From contig OX621253.1 in the NCBI GenBank assembly GCA_951640165.1, forward strand, positions 32,991,969 through 33,055,968: DNA of 64,000 bases, in the 5' to 3' direction. This document shows positions 54,004 through 63,076 of the stretch, in pieces. The stretch comes from Pseudoips prasinana. Taxonomy: Eukaryota > Arthropoda > Insecta > Lepidoptera > Nolidae. Each line of letters begins with the position of its first letter. The stretch's first letter is position 1. The translations under genes and the position numbers were made by a program. The notes under the pieces are model-generated. The model had not been told where the DNA came from. It did not search any database and saw only the letters and a list, made by a program, of their open reading frames with translations.

Positions 54004-54028
54004 AACGGCAATTTCATAGGTAAAGACC
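54004..54028. repeat. Mariner right terminal inverted repeat
   Basis: Exact inverse of 52747-52771; followed by the TA duplication. Confidence 0.9.
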
Positions 54029-54079
54029 TATTATGTTATTTATTGTCTAATTTATTATACTGCATATTTGAATTATAAT

Positions 54080-54330
54080 AATATAATATCTAGGGAAACT
54101 ATCACACAGATCATCCTAGCCCCAAACTAAGCAAAGCTAGTACTATGGGTACCAGGCGACGATATACATACTTATATAGATAGATAAATACTTATATACA
54201 TAGGAAACATCCATGACTCAGAAACAAATATTCGTGCTCATCACACAAATTTGCACTTACCGGGATTCGAACCCAGGACCACCAGCTTCGTAGGCAGGAG
54301 CACTACCAACTAGGCTACAGTGACCGTCAA
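54080..54330 (-). mobile_element. SINE-1, complete reverse copy
   Basis: TAGGGAAACTATCACACAGA at the 3' end, body, inverted B box GGATTCGAACC and inverted A-box-like CCAACTAGGCTA. It begins only 50 bp after the mariner. Confidence 0.85.
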
Positions 54331-54915
54331 ACGTGACGGACTTAGTAGGATGGTATAATTTAAACAATGTATAAAAATTATAATAATTACGAAATGCCTG
54401 GTTAAGCTCCATAGATATCGCGCTACACAATATATTTTAGTAGTTTGTTCAAAGTACGTATAAAAACCCATTATAATCACACACTCCGTTAACTCGGCTC
54501 ATCTCGAGTGCAGGAAGCGTGAACATATTTTTTAATTCCCGCTCAGAAAACTTCAGTGAATGGATGAATTTTAATTTTTCACTCAACGAACACTAAATGG
54601 GTTAAAACTAGGACATCTGAAATGAGTTAAAGTGTGATTAATTGTAGTCTAGTTTTTAATCTATTGGCGCTTGAACACTGGAATTGTCTTACACTTTTAC
54701 AGTATTTTTATTCGTTTTCAAAAAAGAGGAGGTAATCAATTCGTCTGGTTTAGTTTTAGATTCCTTTATTCATGATACATCCTCCAACAGTTACGAAACA
54801 AATAATGGACAATCTCCTTTTGCCATGCCCGTGTTACGGATCGCAGGCTTGAATATACACCAATGAATATAAGGAATAAAATAACCAACGCGCAAAGGAA
54901 AGGAGTTTTCTATAC
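54331..54915. other. No gene seen
   Basis: The 60-codon frame at 54684 shows no motif. Confidence 0.35.
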
Positions 54916-54917
54916 AT

Positions 54918-55080
54918 GATGGCCAGAGCTCATTGGGGTGGGGGGGAAGGATACACTTTTTTGCTGACTCTTAAAGGGCGGCAACGCACCCGTGACTCCT
55001 CTGGTGTCGCGAGTGTACATGGGCGCCGGTGATCACTTACCATCAGGTGACCCGGTTGCTCGTTTGACGCCCGTAAAAAA
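54918..55080. mobile_element. REP-2 copy
   Basis: GGCCAGAGCTCATTGGGGTG, GGCGGCAACGCACCCGTGAC and GGTGATCACTTACCATCAGG, ending in an A run. Also contains a (G)8 tract. Confidence 0.65.
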
Positions 55081-55179
55081 ACATGAACCTATTCACAAAC
55101 AGACTTCTTTAAGTGACAAACACCTACACACAAAACACCTGAAATGGAAATGGTATCTGGCAAGCTGTGGTCATACTAC

Positions 55180-55325
55180 CTAGCGTCGGTAAAGTAGGCG
55201 ACCTAGGTCCACCAGTAACGATGGACAGTTGAAATAAAAAAAAGCAGGACAAAACTGGATGACTGTAGCGAAGGAAAGGATTGGAAGGCGAAATTTGGAG
55301 GAGGCCTTTACCCACTGATACTAGT
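55180..55325 (+). pseudogene. LINE ORF2 C-terminal remnant
   Basis: The plus strand reads WMTVAKERIGRRNLEEAFTH then a stop, resembling the last residues of endonuclease-type LINE ORF2 (compare the WRSLGEAF-type end of LINE-B), from a different family. Short and degraded. Confidence 0.45.
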
Positions 55326-55504
55326 TGAAACTAAGGGCGAGAGTGATAAAGATCCCGGTTCGCGGGCGCAATAGAGGCGAGTACGATATATCGGAAAGTG
55401 TAGTTTATCTAGAGCTGGCGTTCTTTTGAACTTAAATAAGATGCACGTACGATTTTTATTTTACTAATAATGTAGTTAAAAAAGTTAAAATATGTTATGT
55501 CACA

Positions 55505-55812
55505 ACTAGGAAATGTGCTTTTGCAGCTGGCTTCTCTAGTTGCAAATCTCTCATTTTATGAGGCTATAGCCTCTTTACATCATTCTGTCTCCCGCTTTGC
55601 TCTGGAGGGAAGTGGAAATATTCATTTTCTAACTCCTCCTTTTTCTCTTTCTGATTAAACTCGTTGCGGGATCCAAGACAGTTAAAGTGATTCATTTGCC
55701 TGAGCTTCACCGCTCAGTGTCATTTCATTGTGTGCCACTGTTGATCCTGGCTTACAAAAGTTGCAGTGGTGGGTAAGAGGGAGGGACTAGTACCGTATAA
55801 AAAAAAAAAGCT
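55505..55812 (+). mobile_element. LINE-C 3' UTR with poly(A)
   Basis: Matches 59920-60222 nearly base for base (GCTGGCTTCTCTAGTTGCAA, GCTTCACCGCTCAGTGTCAT, GCAGTGGTGGGTAAGAGGGA), ending in A12. Truncated just after the ORF stop, so no coding sequence remains. Confidence 0.8.
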
Positions 55813-56710
55813 AGTAAATCATTAATTAATTCATCCGCGGGTCTCAAACGTGCACAATACACACTGACAAATCAAATTTAGGATTGCCTTACTTAGAACG
55901 TCCTCAGTCTGAAGACAGACAGTCCCATTCTGGGGCACTGGGTTCAAGTACAAGTGCGTGTACCCGGAGCCCCAGAATGTAAGAAAACCCCCCAGAAACT
56001 AACATAGCTTTTAAGTTGTAATTTACTAACAATATTATGGGCCAAGTGTCTGAAATATTTTTTTTAATTTATTATATTTTAGGATGTTGCTGGCTCTAGA
56101 ACAGCCGGTTAGTTAAATTTATGACGTTCTATTTTTGAGAGTAGATTAACGCTTTTATTTGCGAATAATTCTATAATTAAAATTTAGTAGTCAAGTCTAC
56201 ATCAAGTCAATATTATAAAATTATCATAACAGCCTTATTCTTTGAAATACCACTATCGTCCCTCTGAACTTACGCTTCAATAAATCTAACGAGCTCCACA
56301 AACTGCAAACAAAAGGCAAAGATATTATAAAGCGGTAAAGTTTATCGTTCCAACACATTAACAACTAAAGCTATAGCATATAGCTATAGCTACATCACAG
56401 TGCTAGAGCAGACCTAGCACCCGCTAAAATGCACGCCCACACTAATTTTAACTCCAAACCAAACAAAATAGAAAAAGTCAAAGTTTGCTTTTAACGTGAA
56501 AGCTTCCTTTTACAAAACACGATACGGGTACGACCTTTTGTAATAAATTTAAAGAGGTGCATTTTTTTAACTGAGATTAGATATTTAAAAACAAATTTTG
56601 TTTTTTATATTGACCTTGACGTAATTTAATGTGGCTTCCTATAATTGGAAGAGCACACTGAAAAAAAACTGTATTCTTTTTACATATGAAGACATTGTAT
56701 CGTGAGTAAA
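55813..56710. other. No gene seen
   Basis: Contains a short inverted repeat TAGCTATAGCATATAGCTATAGC-like at about 56372-56396; otherwise nothing recognised. Confidence 0.35.
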
Positions 56711-56714
56711 TTAT

Positions 56715-56895
56715 TTAGACACGGCTAGCTGATCCGAAACTAAGCAGAGCTTCTAATACGGTGGCCAGATAACGGTTATATAACATATACTACTTTTCTT
56801 TTGTAAATACAAACTTATACTCAGGACAAACATACATCTTTATTCACACAAATATCTGTCCTGGGTGGGAATCCAACTCACGACTTGCGGCGTGT
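56715..56895 (-). mobile_element. SINE-2 copy
   Basis: GATCCGAAACTAAGCAGAGC, CTCAGGACAAACATACATCT and CCTGGGTGGGAATCCAACTC (inverted B box). Confidence 0.65.
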
Positions 56896-56972
56896 AAGGC
56901 AAGCATATGGAAATCTATTTGTATACGAAATTCTTGTTTAAAATTGAATTTTTTAAACGATTCTTGTTACAC

Positions 56973-57018
56973 TTGCCAGTTTTTAACCCAACGCACGCGT
57001 TGGGTTAAAAACTGGCAA
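56973..57018. repeat. Perfect hairpin, 21-bp arms
   Basis: 56973-56993 and 56998-57018 are exact inverted copies; loop CACG. Confidence 0.9.
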
Positions 57019-57021
57019 CTT

Positions 57022-57085
57022 AATTTAGGTACTAATTCTCTTATAATTTCTCACGAGAAATTAAAAGAGAATTAGTACCTAAATT
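57022..57085. repeat. Hairpin, 31-bp arms
   Basis: 57022-57052 pairs with 57055-57085 with one mismatch and a 2-base loop. It starts 4 bp after the preceding hairpin. Confidence 0.9.
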
Positions 57086-57570
57086 AAAATGTAAAATTGT
57101 TTAGCACAATTGTAATAACTAGTTAACAAGGCTATTTTACTCTTATTTGATAAATAACTGAGCAGCTATACAACTTTGATTTAATTAAATAACTATCTAA
57201 TAACATTTAAACTTAGCCGACACGACTTAAAAACAAATCGTGCCTTCTAAAAGATGACATTGGACGCCCCTCTAATTGCAGTGGACAGCCGTGACTGGCG
57301 ACTGTTAACTGTATTTTTCTTCTCGGAGACAAACAAACCGACATAATATTGACTTTTGTCTAATCAGTAAAGACCAAAAGTAGATATATGAAGAGATGGA
57401 TACAAGTGATTACTTCATTTAAGTTCAGAAAACTACCCTTACCCTTGGAGGTGAACATAAAGAGTTGGTAAGATTTTATAGACGTTTTAATGAAAAACGT
57501 TTATTTCATCATTGTTATCTTTACGGCTTCCGCAAACAAAATATGTAATTATTTAATTGATAACAGTACT
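57086..57570. other. No gene seen
   Basis: No supported frame. Confidence 0.35.
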
Positions 57571-57736
57571 GCGCCTAGTACTATTTGAGTCGAGCTCAAA
57601 ACTGGGTCTAGTATTATTTGGGACGTGCTCAAAACTGGGTCTAGTATTATATGGGACGTGCTCATAACTGGGTCTAGTATTATTTAAGTTGTGCTTAAAA
57701 GTGGGTCAAGTATTATTTGAGGCGTGCTCAAAACTT
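57571..57736. repeat. Minisatellite, 33-bp unit, ~5 copies
   Basis: Units begin GTCTAGTATTATTTGGGACG-like at 57606, 57639, 57672 and 57705, with a diverged first unit at 57573. Each contains a GTGCTCAAAAC-like core. Confidence 0.9.
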
Positions 57737-58245
57737 ACGCAACAGTATCATGGAGAATCTTAAGCTCAATGTAAGCTTTAGATATATGAACTTTTGAAGC
57801 ACACGAGCATATTACCCCGGGTATACAGCCTAATGAACTTAACCACTACGCTTTCAAACCCCTAACTTATATGTATTGAACTTTTTACAAGTCATTCGAT
57901 ATAATTACGTTACGTCATAATAAAGACGCTATCGCCATCTTACCGATATAACCAAGGACAATAGAACAGGTGTATTATTAGTTAGTTTGATTTATGGCTT
58001 ATATATTATCTACTTAAAAATAAAAATAAATAAAAAATAAAAATAGTTTATTTTCAGTTTCTCACAATGTGGTTCATAGTAATGGTTGGGGCATTCCTTT
58101 TAAGTAATAAAATACCTGTGTTAGGATGCCCCGCTCTTCACATTATACTCGTTAAACAAAAAGAGAAAATTTAAATAAACTAGGATATAATAAATAATAT
58201 AATAATAACTACACTAATAACTACGGTGCTATTAAAATAATTTAA
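57737..58245. other. No gene seen; possible LINE tail
   Basis: 58015-58190 begins with an A/T-rich AAATAAAAATAGTTTATTTT and could be an inverted LINE 3' end; no second copy here to confirm. Confidence 0.3.
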
Positions 58246-58246
58246 G

Positions 58247-58388
58247 GTACAGACGCCAGCAAATCAAACTACCCCAATCTGTCAAATTTCCCCAATTGAA
58301 AGTGAACATTATGCTTTTCTGATAAAGTTGAAAATCTATAAAAGAAATTTGACAGATTGGGGTAGCTGAATGTGCTGGCGTCTGTACA
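58247..58388. mobile_element. MITE-1, complete copy
   Basis: GTACAGACGCCAGCAAATC at the left and GTGCTGGCGTCTGTAC at the right form inverted ends that continue through CCCCAATCTGTCAAATTT. 142 bp, opposite internal orientation to 20110-20250. Confidence 0.85.
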
Positions 58389-58544
58389 TAGAGCAATACA
58401 ATGACATCAGCTATAATGTGCGAAGGAAGGCATAACACAAACTTGTACAATGGCTGGACAGATTTGAGTGAAATTTGCAAAGAATATAGCTTTTACCCAG
58501 AATTAACACACAAGTTTCAGTAATTATTTAACTGTGTTTCGTTT

Positions 58545-58645
58545 GACCACTTTTCCGGTCATGTTAGCTCGCCCGTTTTATCTTATCATGACAGTGCAGG
58601 AATAGAAAGTGCACCTGTGTTTGCACACAGGCTTGGGCAGTATTA
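58545..58645 (+). mobile_element. SINE-3 fragment
   Basis: CTTTTCCGGTCATGTTAGCTC, AATAGAAAGTGCACCTGTGT and TTTGCACACAGGCTTGGGCA match the SINE-3 body. Confidence 0.6.
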
Positions 58646-58674
58646 TGGCCATGATTCCAGAAAACAAAGCAGAT

Positions 58675-58828
58675 GGATAACACCTACATCCTTCGAAATG
58701 GTGTTAGCACTCCTATATCTGATCTGCCAGTGAATGTGGTTCGTTGCTTAACACAGAACGCCTGCCCCGGATTGGGTGAAGGTGCAGGTTCGAAACCCGC
58801 TGGAGGATTTAATTTATGATTACTCATT
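58675..58828 (+). mobile_element. SINE-5 copy
   Basis: GAACGCCTGCCCCGGATTGG, GTGCAGGTTCGAAACCCGCT (strong B box) and GGAGGATTTAATTTATGATT. Confidence 0.7.
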
Positions 58829-59055
58829 TTCAGCAGTATTATAAGAGCAAAAATGTGTGTATGAGTTAGTATCATATTGACACTTTCACGCTGAAATAAT
58901 TGAATTGATTTGGATAAAATTTAAAGCTACTATATACTATGACTACTATTTTGATGTACATTAATGTTTATTGTACATGAAAACATTACAAAACACAAAG
59001 ATTGCTTCACAAAATTCTACATGGAAATGTGACTCTTCCCGTCAATATATGGCCT

Positions 59056-59253
59056 CTTAAAGCCAACGCCCGCACTTGGGAATCATATCCCTGTGTCGCG
59101 GTGTACTTGACAAACATATAAGAGACGGACACAAATCACATCCAGATTCAGAACAACTATTTACGGGTAACAAAAATAGTTGTCCGGCGCGGGACTCGAG
59201 CCCGCGACACGTAGCGCCGAGGCGACTATCTTAGCCGCTGCGCCACACGTGTA
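59056..59253 (-). mobile_element. SINE-4, best copy
   Basis: Reverse SINE of about 200 bp: ATCCCTGTGTCGCGGTGTAC, AGAACAACTATTTACGGGTA, inverted B box GACTCGAGCCCGCG and inverted head TTAGCCGCTGCGCCACACGT. tRNA-derived. Confidence 0.75.
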
Positions 59254-59264
59254 TAAACTGTTCA

Positions 59265-59367
59265 TTGTACACGTAAAGAAACATACAAAGCAAGTAGCAT
59301 ATACAAATTATAATAGTACAATTGGTGGCCTTAATGGCAAAGGATGATCTCTTCCAGGCAACCTAGT
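59265..59367 (-). mobile_element. LINE-D 3' fragment
   Basis: AGTACAATTGGTGGCCTTAA and GATGATCTCTTCCAGGCAAC match 11930-11970; tail not visible. Confidence 0.55.
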
Positions 59368-59444
59368 TAGTGAAAAGTAGTTGCTAGCGTACAAACACAG
59401 CAAGTCTTTGGAATTTACTTAGTGTTTGAGCACGCCTAAATAAA

Positions 59445-59625
59445 TAAATAAAAAATAAATAAAAATAAAAAAGGTTTTTATTCACGTAGACTTTAAAAAA
59501 GCGCTTGTAAATAGTCAGAACATGTTTGTAGTAATATAGTTGTATACATTAGATATTATTTCTAGTAACATAGATATTTAGGTACATCTTGTATGAAAAC
59601 ATTTATAAAATTTATTTTTTTTATT
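59445..59625 (-). mobile_element. LINE-A 3' end
   Basis: (AAATA)n tail, GTAGACTTTAAAAAAGCGCT and ATAGATATTTAGGTACATCT; truncated within the UTR. Confidence 0.75.
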
Positions 59626-59682
59626 TTTTATTTATTAATAAACAATGACAAGTAAACTAACCAACTAACTAACTTATGTACT

Positions 59683-59880
59683 AATAAGGGCATCGCATTC
59701 CATGGACGAACGACTGCTCACCACATCCTTTGGGAGTGTGATCTCTGGCAAAATCAGCGTGATATTATGTTATACAGCTTGCAACCAATATCTGGAGTAG
59801 TTTATTATACGGATCTTGTGGCAACAAGGAACAACTTCCGTGCGTTTAAGCGCTTTTTCCATACCTACTATAGGAATTAA
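59683..59880 (+). pseudogene. LINE-C (R1-like) ORF2 C-terminal fragment
   Basis: 66 open codons: FHGRTTAHHILWECDLWQNQ, then GVVYYTDLVATRNNFRAFKR, ending HTYYRN and a TAA at 59878-59880. The HHILWEC part of the terminal zinc-like cluster and the YYxDLVxTxxNFRAF motif are typical of R1-clade LINE ORF2 C-termini. The sequence starts abruptly in AT-rich DNA near 59683, marking the 5' truncation. Its 3' UTR and poly(A) follow. Confidence 0.75.
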
Positions 59881-60222
59881 ATATAACAGCTCACTTAGGA
59901 CCCTTAAATTGTTCCGCGGTGCTTTTGCAGCTGGCTTCTCTAGTTGCAAATCTCTCATTTTATGAGGCTATAACCTCTTTACATCATTCTGTCTCCCGCT
60001 TTGCTCTGTAGGGAAGTGGAAGTATTCATTTTCTAACTCCCCCTTTTTCTCTTTCTGATTAAACTCGTTGCGGGATCCAAGACAGTTAAAGCGATTCCCC
60101 GGGACATGCCTGAGCTTCACCGCTCAGTGTCATTTCATTGTGTGCCACTGTTGATCCTGGCTTACAGGAGTTACAGTGGTGGGTAAGAAGTAGGGACTAG
60201 TCGCGACGAAAAAAAAAAAGAA
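59881..60222 (+). mobile_element. LINE-C 3' UTR and poly(A)
   Basis: 330-bp UTR shared with 55505-55812, ending in an A-rich tail (AAAAAAAAAAGAAAAA). With 59683-59880 it forms one 5'-truncated insertion. Confidence 0.8.
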
Positions 60223-60397
60223 AAATCCATGGACGAGTATGGGGAGTTAGCTTAAATTAATAAATAAGCTAAAGTAAATGTTTAGCCATTGTATACTGCA
60301 GGCCGCAGCTATCAAAGTAAGATTATAAATGCAAAAGCTTATTTGAGTAGGTATGTTACTCCTAACAAATTTGATACAGATTTAGTTTATACCTTGA

Positions 60398-60600
60398 CTA
60401 AACACATAAGCTCCAATACTATATTTGTGAAAGTTTGTGAGTATGGATGTCCATCCATGTATGGATATTTGTTAACGCAAAAACTACGGAAAGGATTTTG
60501 TTGAAACTTTGTAGTAATATAGCTTTTTTAGCCGAATAATACATACTATAATTTATAAAGTTTAACGCGGGTGTACCCGCGGGGCAAAGCTTCTAATTGC
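60398..60600 (-). repeat. REP-3-like copy, inverted
   Basis: GTGAAAGTTTGTGAGTATGG and TTAACGCGGGTGTACCCGCG with GGGGCAAAGCTTCTAAT mirror the ends seen at 26810 and 43468. Confidence 0.5.
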
Positions 60601-61080
60601 ACATATGTAGTTAACACCGTACAGCTCAACAAGCGTTTAGTAAAAAGAGGTGTCAAGGGACCCCCGGATGGAACGAAGTTATTTCTTATTATTTATTATG
60701 TACAAAAAACCTGTATACACTCAACAAAAATAATCGTCGCGACACCACACTATCAATGCGAAATAGAAATGAAAATATCTGGCTTGCTTTCTATAAGAGA
60801 GAGAGAGGGATAGACAGAGAAACATGCGCACGCCGCACAGCTGCAAAAAATGTCGTGACAACTTTTCGTAAGAATTTTTTCCGTCTAGCCCCATTTCACA
60901 AAGCGCGGTAAGGAACTTAGTTCCAAAAACAAAAACTACTATATATACAGTATTTAGAGCTTTGATTAATATGACCCTAAAAATAATGTCAACATGGTAT
61001 TTAAGTTTCGTGAAATATTAATCTGGCGTCTATGTTTATTACGCTATTTGTTGTAAGCAAGTCAAGTAAAATCCGACTTA
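60601..61080. other. No gene seen
   Basis: No supported frame; a short GAGAGAGAGAG run near 60797. Confidence 0.35.
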
Positions 61081-61084
61081 GCCA

Positions 61085-61150
61085 AAACAGAATCTGTCCT
61101 GTGTCTGGATTTCGTATGTTTGTCAAGTCCTCTGCGACACAAAGACCTAG
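61085..61150 (+). mobile_element. SINE-4 fragment
   Basis: CTGTGTCTGGATTTCGTATG and TTTGTCAAGTCCTCTGCGAC match the 3' half of SINE-4. Confidence 0.55.
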
Positions 61151-61251
61151 CTGGAGCATAATAATACGTCTGTTGTCCACCAACATCAAATTTATTTAGG
61201 GTATAGTAACCATACTAACTGTATATCACAATAACTAAGTCTATAACAACA

Positions 61252-61483
61252 CTTGCTGTGTGGTGACGGCATAGAATATTATCACCCCATCTCATCCCGT
61301 GGAAGGCGTAGAAATCGTCTGACGCAATACCTACCAGAGAACGGGCAGCAGCGTTTTTCTGTGAACTATGACCATCAAACTGCAATCGCCAACCCGTCTG
61401 CCAAGCGTGGCGATTGTGGCATATAACATTATTTGAGAGGCTTTTTTCAAGGCATGGACTTACTTTGGCTGACATGATGAACA
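61252..61483 (+). mobile_element. SINE-T, best sense copy
   Basis: CTTGCTGTGTGGTGACGGCA, ATCACCCCATCTCATCCCGT, GTGAACTATGACCATCAAAC, CGTCTGCCAAGCGTGGCGAT and end CTTTGGCTGACATGATGA, which resembles the LINE-B tail. Confidence 0.8.
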
Positions 61484-61679
61484 ATACTAAGTCCTAAATA
61501 ACTTTGATGTTGATGACAGACGATACGCAAGCTTGGTTAAGCTAGTTTGTTAAATATGAAATATTTTTTTAGTCCGCGTAGACATCGGCAATCCTCATTC
61601 TGGAAGTAATAAAATACGTAAGTATTTTTTTATGTATTCTCCATGTTACGTTGTTCTGTTTCAAAGGAAATTACATACA

Positions 61680-61740
61680 TACATAGACTCACGCCTGTTT
61701 CCCAGAGGGGTAGGCAGAGACAACGGATTTCCAAGGAAAT
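61680..61740 (+). mobile_element. REP-5 fragment
   Basis: CACGCCTGTTTCCCAGAGGG and GTAGGCAGAGACAACGGATT, as at 20252. Confidence 0.55.
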
Positions 61741-61779
61741 TAGTCCGAGAGTAATTAGGTGTACGGTGAGTTTATAGAT

Positions 61780-61945
61780 GGATGATCGCTTAAGTAGTTT
61801 GATTTTTGATCTACTCCATGCTTGAGGGCACGTTATTATGCCAGTGCTGTAACCATAAGACAACTATCGTTAAGTAATGTCAGAAGTCTATTGACTTGAA
61901 CAACTCAAGGCATAAGGTTAACCAAGGCCCACTTGAGAAACAAAG
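61780..61945. mobile_element. REP-6 fragment
   Basis: GAGGGCACGTTATTATGCCA and TATTGACTTGAACAACTCAA match 50162-50362, diverged. Confidence 0.4.
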
Positions 61946-62420
61946 AAGCAGAAATGTAAAGATTAAGTTATCACACCAACGCATAAATAAGATAAAAACT
62001 ATTCCCAACAAAAACTACACTTTAAAAATAGAGAAACTCTATCAACAATAGTTGTGGGAAACTTTACTCATTACAGAATATAGGTCACAAGAATAATTCT
62101 GATGCACCATTGTTCGCTCCTGAAACAACGGTCACAGACAGACATTGTATGCAGCTTAAATATCTACTGTAATTGTGCTACTCGAGCTAATTTTAGGTTC
62201 TTGTTGAATGTACAGAGTGTAACATAAATGGGTAGTCATTCATTAGCAAGGTATGCTATCTATCCTCTTGACTAAACACTTTGAGAATTACATTACAATA
62301 TATTTAGGAGCTGCTTAAAGAAAGGTAGTTAATAAGCAATTTTCCATATTTTTATCTACAACAAGTTTCACAATTTTTTTTAATGATAACATACTTGTGG
62401 GCGACTTTTCAATCATGTAA
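61946..62420. other. No gene seen
   Basis: No supported frame. Confidence 0.35.
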
Positions 62421-62424
62421 TTCG

Positions 62425-62525
62425 CGAGCATAAAGCACAACCAGGCTCAGTAAAACCGATGTATACTGGTCACACAAATAGTTGTATAAGCCAGGATTGA
62501 AACCCGAAACATAATATAACAATTA
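62425..62525 (-). mobile_element. SINE-4-like fragment
   Basis: CACACAAATAGTTGTATAAG and inverted B-box-like GGATTGAAACCCG; degraded. Confidence 0.5.
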
Positions 62526-62624
62526 CATGTTAAGCCTTCTTAGGTGCCAACTGGATAGTTTGAACAAGGACCCTGGCACAAGTTGCCATAATGCCCATTC
62601 GAATTAATGTACGTTAACATCGAT

Positions 62625-62760
62625 CACCGTATCAGCCTAAGAACGTCCATAGCGGGACGAAGGATACCCAAAATTTATTTGGGAGTATATGCCATAATTT
62701 TCAACCTTGGCAGACGGGTTTGAGATTGGTAGTTATGGTACTCAGAAAGACGCTGTATTT
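62625..62760 (-). mobile_element. SINE-T copy, partial
   Basis: TATCAGCCTAAGAACGTCCA, ATATGCCATAATTTTCAACC and TTGGCAGACGGGTTTGAGAT; it breaks off at a T run where the palindrome begins. Confidence 0.6.
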
Positions 62761-62906
62761 TTTTTTTGCTGTGTGGTGACGGCGACGAGTATACCACCCA
62801 TTTTATCAATGGGGGGGAGTCGAAATCTTCACGTGAGATTATCTTCCCCCTGCACTAGTGCAGGGGGAAGATAATATACTCATCGCCGTCACCACACAGC
62901 AAAAAA
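62761..62906. repeat. Nested palindrome built from SINE-T ends
   Basis: Outer arms are inverted SINE-T ends (GCTGTGTGGTGACGGCGACG at 62768-62787 against the TCGCCGTCACCACACAGC region near 62883-62900). Inside is a perfect 38-bp palindrome without a loop (62838-62875, ATTATCTTCCCCCTGCACT per half). Confidence 0.85.
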
Positions 62907-62939
62907 CAAGTTATGTAAACCAGGCTGAGCCTGAAGTCT

Positions 62940-63076
62940 GGTAACCAGACACATACATACATATTGTAGATAAATAAATTACGACCATACACAAAGATTT
63001 GTCCTGAGTGGGGATCGAACCCACTACCTCTGGTTTAGGAGCCAGAATCACTAAACATTAGACTAACAGACGAGTC
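62940..63076 (-). mobile_element. SINE-2 copy
   Basis: TTTGTCCTGAGTGGGGATCG with inverted B box GGATCGAACCCAC and an inverted tRNA-like head GACTAACAGACGAGTC. Confidence 0.65.

Larger units (their letters stand above)
52747..54028 (+). mobile_element. Mariner transposon, structurally intact
   Basis: 1,282 bp flanked by TA (52745-52746 and 54029-54030). The terminal inverted repeats, 52747-52771 and 54004-54028, are identical over 25 bp, starting GGTCTTTACC. It contains one uninterrupted transposase gene with all three catalytic Asp. Length, target site and gene match the mariner family, so it is a candidate autonomous element. I see only one copy here and no short derivatives. Confidence 0.92.
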
